This document shows, piece by piece, positions 6,326-10,674 of a stretch of DNA of 10,674 nucleotides. The DNA is from JAGXLC01 sp964472385 (lineage in GTDB: Bacteria; Bacteroidota; Bacteroidia; Bacteroidales; UBA12077). The position numbers were made by a program, and so were the translations under genes. The DNA lies in contig CAYYLT010000111.1 in assembly GCA_964472385.1 (NCBI GenBank), forward strand, positions 1 through 10,674, in the 5' to 3' direction. The notes below the pieces were generated by a model. It did no database searches. It was not told the DNA's origin and was given only the letters and a program-made list of their open reading frames with translations. Within the stretch, counting starts at the first letter, position 1; each line of letters opens with the position of its first letter.

Positions 6326-7402
6326 ATGTTAAAAGAAAAGGTGTTAATCGCAATGAGCGGTGGATTTGACAGTACCGCTGCCGCCTGTCTTTTGCTGGAA
6401 AAAGGCTATGAGGTGGTTGGCCTGACCCTGGATATGCTCGACCCCAATCTTATACCTAAGCATCATTCTCCCTTCACAGAACAATTATCAACAGCAAAAA
6501 GCATTGCAGAAAAACTGGGTATACAACACCATGTCATTACAGTGCATCAGGATTTTAAAAAAAAGGTGATAGACAATTTTGTTACCGAATATATGGCAGG
6601 CAGAACCCCCAATCCATGTATCCGCTGCAATCGATGTATTAAATGGAAATTCTTAGCCGAAAAAGCCGGCGAATTCGGGTGCAAGTATATAGCTACTGGC
6701 CATTACGCGAGAAAAGGAAGTCAGGGAAATACCTATACCATACAGAAAGCTGTGGATACAAATAAAGATCAAAGCTACTTTTTGTGGGGACTTGACCAAA
6801 AAATCCTTGGGAAAACGCTTTTCCCCCTGGGAAATCACAAAAAAACGGCACTAAGAAATCTGATATGGGATGCAGGATTGGAAATTATAATGGATAAGAA
6901 GGAAAGTATGGAAATCTGTTTTGTTCCAGATAATGATTATAGAGCCCTTATCCGTATGTACCAGCCTGAGATGACCCGAAAATTATCCGGTGGAAGATTC
7001 TTAGACGCTACAGGTGCATTCCTCGGAAATCACAAAGGTTATCCATTTTATACCATCGGACAAAGAAGAGGCCTGGAAATAGCTGCCGGTTACCCGCTGT
7101 ATGTACAGAAAATTATTCCGCAAACCAATACCATCATCCTGGGCAATCGAGAAAAAATCTACCATGAAGAATTATTCATCCATAATTTAAATTTTATTGT
7201 TCCCGGAAAATATGCCGTTCCATTCTTTGCTAAAACAAAAGTCCGTTATAACCACTCAGAACAGGAATCATGGGTTTATTCGGAAACTGAAAGCACCCTT
7301 AAGATCAAATTTGAAAAACCTGTCTTTGCTATAACCCCCGGACAATCAGCTGTTTTTTACGACAAAGACGAACTGATTGGTGGCGGTATTATTGCATCTT
7401 AG
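6326..7402 (+). CDS. mnmA: tRNA-specific 2-thiouridylase MnmA-type
   Basis: The 358-aa enzyme activates uridine 34 of Lys, Glu and Gln tRNAs with ATP and replaces the 2-oxygen by sulfur. The PP-loop is SGGFDST (11-17), where most MnmA proteins have SGGVDSS. Other family blocks are TPNPC (94-98), the ATGHYAR block (123-129), KDQSYFLWGL (147-156), a second catalytic cysteine C198 in ESMEICFVPDNDY, the GQRRGLEIAAGYPLYV segment, and the C-terminal beta-barrel ending QSAVFYDKDELIGGG. The first catalytic region reads C98-x2-C101-x2-C104. C101 aligns with the catalytic cysteine of E. coli MnmA (C102), while E. coli has aspartate where C98 stands. Bacteroidota often carry more than one MnmA paralogue, so this may be a secondary copy with altered sulfur chemistry or target. 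It is flanked at 15 and 43 bases by genes on the same strand. Confidence 0.93.
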   Translation: MLKEKVLIAMSGGFDSTAAACLLLEKGYEVVGLTLDMLDPNLIPKHHSPFTEQLSTAKSIAEKLGIQHHVITVHQDFKKKVIDNFVTEYMAGRTPNPCIRCNRCIKWKFLAEKAGEFGCKYIATGHYARKGSQGNTYTIQKAVDTNKDQSYFLWGLDQKILGKTLFPLGNHKKTALRNLIWDAGLEIIMDKKESMEICFVPDNDYRALIRMYQPEMTRKLSGGRFLDATGAFLGNHKGYPFYTIGQRRGLEIAAGYPLYVQKIIPQTNTIILGNREKIYHEELFIHNLNFIVPGKYAVPFFAKTKVRYNHSEQESWVYSETESTLKIKFEKPVFAITPGQSAVFYDKDELIGGGIIAS

Positions 7403-7445
7403 CACGTTTGGATAGAGGACATCAATTAACCCTTAATCAGCAAAT

Positions 7446-9107
7446 ATGAAAACCAGCCATCTTTTTATCCCCGTTCTTATTATCGCCTTTGTGAATGGTT
7501 TACAAGCACAGAGCAGCCGTTTCCTGATCGAATTCAAAAATAAAGATACACTGCATAATACATATGCGCTGGATCGTCCGGAGGCATTCCTATCAAAAAG
7601 AGCAATCAATCGAAGAGCGCGTTACAATATATCGCTAAACATTACTGATCTTCCTGTTTCCCAGAGGTATATAGACAGTATTGAGCCTTATATACATCAT
7701 ATCCAGAACAGATCAAAATGGATGAATGCGGTTGTTGCAACTACCGACAGCGCATTGCTCGATTCAATACGGGCATTTGCTTTTGTAAAAAGATTAAAAT
7801 ATCTGGCTCCGGCTAATCCTGTATACACCAAATCTGATCGCAAAGGCGTCCAGAACAGGGATTCCTCTTCAGCCAAAAAAGAGGTTATGCTTTCCGATTC
7901 ATCTTTTTATGGATTGGCATGGGAACATATCAGCATGATGAATGGCCATTTGTTGCATAAACAGAATTTTCGCGGGGAAGGGATGATCATTGCCATATTG
8001 GATGCTGGATACAAGCATGCAGACCGGTTACCTGTATTTGAAAACCTTTGGCAGAATGACCAGATATTGGGCATTCGGGATTTTGAAGACCATGACCAGG
8101 AAGTTTTTGATTCTCACCTCCATGGAACAATGGTATTCTCGCTTCTGGGAGGTTATATTCCTGAGATATATATTGGTACAGCCCCCGCATCTCAATACTG
8201 GTTATTGAGGACAGAGGTAAGCGGGTCGGAATATTTGATTGAAGAATACAACTGGATTGCTGCAGCTGAATTTGCAGACAGTGCAGGCGTTGACATCATC
8301 AATTCATCCCTGGGATATTCAACATTTGATGATTCTACACAAAATCACCGTTACGAGGATATGGACGGCCATACCGCCCCTGTATCAATAGCTACTGCAA
8401 TGGCTGCCGCAAAGGGCATGTTGGTTATCTCCAGTGCAGGAAATCTGGCAGATCAAAACTGGCAGTATATCTCAGCGCCTGCTGATGCGGATAGCATCAT
8501 CTCTGTTGGTGCTGTAGATCCAAACCAGCGCTATGCTTATTTTAGTTCTACCGGACCAACATACGACGGCCGGATAAAGCCCGAACTGGCAGCCCAGGGC
8601 ATAGCAACCGTTGTACAGGATATAGACAGTTCATTTGTTATGGCCAATGGCACCTCATTCTCTGCTCCCATCATAACAGGCCTGGCAGCTTGCTTGTGGC
8701 AGAAATACCCCAACCTCAGTAATGTGCAAATTATACATAAACTTATTCGCAGCGCAAATCAATATGCATCACCCGACAGCTTATTGGGTTATGGCATTCC
8801 TAATTTCTCGGTTGCCGGAGATGTCACCATTCAAGATCTGGGCAAATCATCCATTAAATTATTCCCCAACCCCTTTCAGAATTATTTTTATATCCGGCTC
8901 CCCGCTGTAAATACAGGACAAAGCTCCATATACCTGGAAATCTACAACATGATGGGCAAAAAAATATACACCCGTACGTATTCCAAATCTGCAGCAGGCA
9001 AACATATACGCATTAATGCACTGAATGATAAGCCCAATGGAATATATCTGGTAAGACTAACCTTGTCGCCCGGCTTTATTATCAAACAAAAAATGGTGAA
9101 GAATTAA
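7446..9107 (+). CDS. Secreted S8 (subtilisin-like) serine peptidase with T9SS sorting domain
   Basis: A 553-aa exported protease. Residues 1-21 are a signal peptide (cut expected after LQA). Residues about 23-150 form an N-terminal region typical of Bacteroidota subtilases (PEAFLSKRAINRRARYNI at 45-62, DLPVS at 68-72), probably an inhibitory propeptide. The peptidase domain (about 160-450) has the triad D186 in AILDAG, H226 in HLHGTMV and S404 in NGTSFSAP, with oxyanion N333 in SSAGN. The motif around the aspartate is D-A-G instead of D-S/T-G. From about 473 a Por-type C-terminal domain begins (IKLFPNP), with a middle strand block LEIYNMMGKKIY and the end NGIYLVRL...IKQKMVKN; such domains direct export through the outer membrane by T9SS. 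Substrate unknown. It is embedded between mnmA and xseA (9 bases ahead of xseA), which looks like cotranscription without functional connection. Confidence 0.94.
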   Translation: MKTSHLFIPVLIIAFVNGLQAQSSRFLIEFKNKDTLHNTYALDRPEAFLSKRAINRRARYNISLNITDLPVSQRYIDSIEPYIHHIQNRSKWMNAVVATTDSALLDSIRAFAFVKRLKYLAPANPVYTKSDRKGVQNRDSSSAKKEVMLSDSSFYGLAWEHISMMNGHLLHKQNFRGEGMIIAILDAGYKHADRLPVFENLWQNDQILGIRDFEDHDQEVFDSHLHGTMVFSLLGGYIPEIYIGTAPASQYWLLRTEVSGSEYLIEEYNWIAAAEFADSAGVDIINSSLGYSTFDDSTQNHRYEDMDGHTAPVSIATAMAAAKGMLVISSAGNLADQNWQYISAPADADSIISVGAVDPNQRYAYFSSTGPTYDGRIKPELAAQGIATVVQDIDSSFVMANGTSFSAPIITGLAACLWQKYPNLSNVQIIHKLIRSANQYASPDSLLGYGIPNFSVAGDVTIQDLGKSSIKLFPNPFQNYFYIRLPAVNTGQSSIYLEIYNMMGKKIYTRTYSKSAAGKHIRINALNDKPNGIYLVRLTLSPGFIIKQKMVKN

Positions 9108-9116
9108 CCGGTTATC

Positions 9117-10502
9117 ATGGAATCTACTTTAACCCTGCGCGAATTAAACCACAAAATCAGGAAAATCCTGAACAAATCCTTTCCGGAAAGCTACTGGATC
9201 ATAACCGAAATGAACGATTTGAAAGTTAACCGGAGTGGCCATTGTTATCTCGAACTGGTTGAAAAAGATGAACGCGATGATAAAATTGTAGCTACAGCCA
9301 GAGGAATTATATGGGCCTATACTTTCCGAATGCTTAAACCCTATTTTGAATCTGCTACCGGACATGAATTCAAAAAAGGACTTAAGATCCTGATCAGGGT
9401 ATCCGTCGAGTTTCATGAATTGTACGGTTACAGCCTCCATATTCACAACATCGAACCGAGTTACACCCTGGGCGACATTGCTAAAAAGAGAATGGAAATC
9501 ATCAAAAAGCTGGATAACGAGGGTATCATAAAAATGAACCAACAGCTCCCCCTCGCCCTTGTGCCGCAAAAGATAGCTGTTATCTCATCCCAAACGGCTG
9601 CCGGATATAAAGATTTTGTTGAACATCTGAACAACAATCCTTATGGATATGTATTCTGCCATAAACTCTTTCCTTCCTATATGCAAGGAGATGAAGCCGA
9701 AAATTCAATCATAAAAGCATTGGAGCATATTTACCAGTATGAAAACTTGTTTGATCTTGTGGCCATTATCCGAGGTGGAGGCGCTCAAACAGATCTTAGC
9801 TGTTTTGATCAATATCACCTGGCTGCTAATGTAGCGCAATTCCCCTTGCCTGTTATCACAGGTATCGGTCATGAAAAAGATGAATCCGTGGTCGATATGG
9901 TAGCCCATACCCGGATGAAAACCCCTACCGCTGTTGCCGATTTTATCGTTGCACGAACATATGCCTATGAAGAAAACTTGCTCACATTACAAAACAGCAT
10001 AGTGGAAAAAACAAACCAGTATATCCGCCTGGAAAATCAAAATTTACAAAACCTTACCAACTGGATCCATCCCAATATCAAAAGCATTCTGCAAAAACTA
10101 AACAACAATTTAGTGATTTACAAAGAAAAACTGATCCATCTCAACAGAAAAAGCATAGGCAACAGAGTACAAAGACTCTCAGCTTATAAAAATCAGCTAA
10201 CCAGCTTGCACCAACAATCATCCCAGAAAAACCGGCTCGAATTAAAGCATTTCGAAACAACCCTTCCCAACCTCCTGAACAGATATATAAAATCGCAAAA
10301 TAAACACCTTGAAAACCTCAATAAAGCCAATGAATATCTGAATCCAGGCAATATCCTCAAAAGAGGATACAGCATAACCCAAAAAAACGGCCATACCCTA
10401 AAATCCCATCAATCCATTGAAAAGGGTGATATCATTCATACCTATCTTTATCAGGGAAAAATGATCAGTGAAGTGAGGAAAAAAGAAGATAAAAACAATT
10501 AA
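9117..10502 (+). CDS. xseA: Exodeoxyribonuclease VII large subunit
   Basis: The catalytic subunit of ExoVII, which together with several XseB subunits degrades single-stranded DNA from both ends to oligonucleotides during mismatch and damage repair. At 461 aa it is the family's usual length. An N-terminal OB-fold (about 5-115, starting LTLRELNHKIRKIL) binds ssDNA. The catalytic core includes KIAVISSQTAAGYKDFVEHL (152-171), with D166 in the place of the essential aspartate, RGGGAQTDLSCFD (219-231), and TGIGHEKDESVVDMVAH (248-264), with H252 and D255, followed by MKTPTAVADF. From about 280 to 400 runs a long lysine- and asparagine-rich coiled coil, the stalk on which XseB packs. The C-terminal GNILKRGYSITQKNG (about 411-425) block is the final XseA motif. 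The protein has every landmark, but no xseB begins in the remaining 172 bases. Confidence 0.96.
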   Translation: MESTLTLRELNHKIRKILNKSFPESYWIITEMNDLKVNRSGHCYLELVEKDERDDKIVATARGIIWAYTFRMLKPYFESATGHEFKKGLKILIRVSVEFHELYGYSLHIHNIEPSYTLGDIAKKRMEIIKKLDNEGIIKMNQQLPLALVPQKIAVISSQTAAGYKDFVEHLNNNPYGYVFCHKLFPSYMQGDEAENSIIKALEHIYQYENLFDLVAIIRGGGAQTDLSCFDQYHLAANVAQFPLPVITGIGHEKDESVVDMVAHTRMKTPTAVADFIVARTYAYEENLLTLQNSIVEKTNQYIRLENQNLQNLTNWIHPNIKSILQKLNNNLVIYKEKLIHLNRKSIGNRVQRLSAYKNQLTSLHQQSSQKNRLELKHFETTLPNLLNRYIKSQNKHLENLNKANEYLNPGNILKRGYSITQKNGHTLKSHQSIEKGDIIHTYLYQGKMISEVRKKEDKNN

Positions 10503-10565
10503 CCTGTATTATTCACATTTGTGGTTTCGTCAAAAGCATTTTTATTATCCGGCCAATTATCAAAA

Positions 10566-10573
10566 TATTTTTG
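10566..10573 (+). promoter_or_regulatory. Candidate -7 element for a gene beyond the right edge
   Basis: TATTTTTG is an exact TAnnTTTG match 64 bases past the xseA stop, with a possible TTTA -33 element 21 bases upstream (10541-10544). Transcription would begin near 10580. Downstream, ATGATG at 10641 opens a frame (MMCSTIVEPAC) that stays open for its 11 codons to the window edge; that is too short to call a gene or name a product. Confidence 0.35.
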
Positions 10574-10674
10574 TATTTTCACAAGTATAGAATTTAGTTA
10601 ATAGCTTGTCAGTCAATATGATTTAAATCTTAAAATAAATATGATGTGCTCTACCATTGTGGAACCTGCATGCT

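Overview
The window looks like core chromosome of a member of the Bacteroidota, probably a Bacteroidales- or Marinilabiliales-like bacterium. The evidence is a secreted subtilase with a Por/type IX secretion (T9SS) C-terminal tail, a MORN-variant lipid-free exported protein, A-rich start regions without Shine-Dalgarno sequences, and several exact or near matches to the Bacteroidota -7 promoter element TAnnTTTG. I see no tRNA, rRNA, CRISPR array, transposase, phage gene or integration scar. Codon style looks uniform, so this is an ordinary housekeeping region and not an island.

Left part (1-3238, all minus strand). Read in the direction of transcription, panB (pantothenate synthesis) is followed 12 bases later by an RluA-family pseudouridine synthase. 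After a 455-base AT-rich gap rich in palindromes come hup (HU nucleoid protein), trmH (tRNA 2'-O-methyltransferase) and the first 56 codons of a response regulator that runs off the left edge. A terminator-like hairpin sits between hup and trmH.

Middle (3239-5460). A 234-base divergent region separates panB from dnaK. It holds a good -7 element for panB and a sigma-54-like -24/-12 match ahead of dnaK. dnaK is complete, stands alone without grpE or dnaJ, and ends at a textbook intrinsic terminator.

Right part (5461-10674, plus strand). Four closely spaced genes look like one operon: an exported 24-residue-repeat (MORN/YwqK-like) protein, an MnmA-type tRNA 2-thiouridylase with three clustered cysteines, a T9SS-exported S8 serine peptidase, and xseA (exodeoxyribonuclease VII large subunit). 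No xseB follows directly. The last 172 bases hold a candidate promoter leading off the right edge.

Functionally the window mixes RNA modification (trmH, rluA-type, mnmA), DNA maintenance (hup, xseA), protein folding (dnaK), cofactor synthesis (panB) and export. I found no convincing new multi-gene system. The most interesting signals are non-coding: the palindrome cluster at 1509-1591, the inverted repeat over the candidate hup promoter, and the sigma-54-like site before dnaK.
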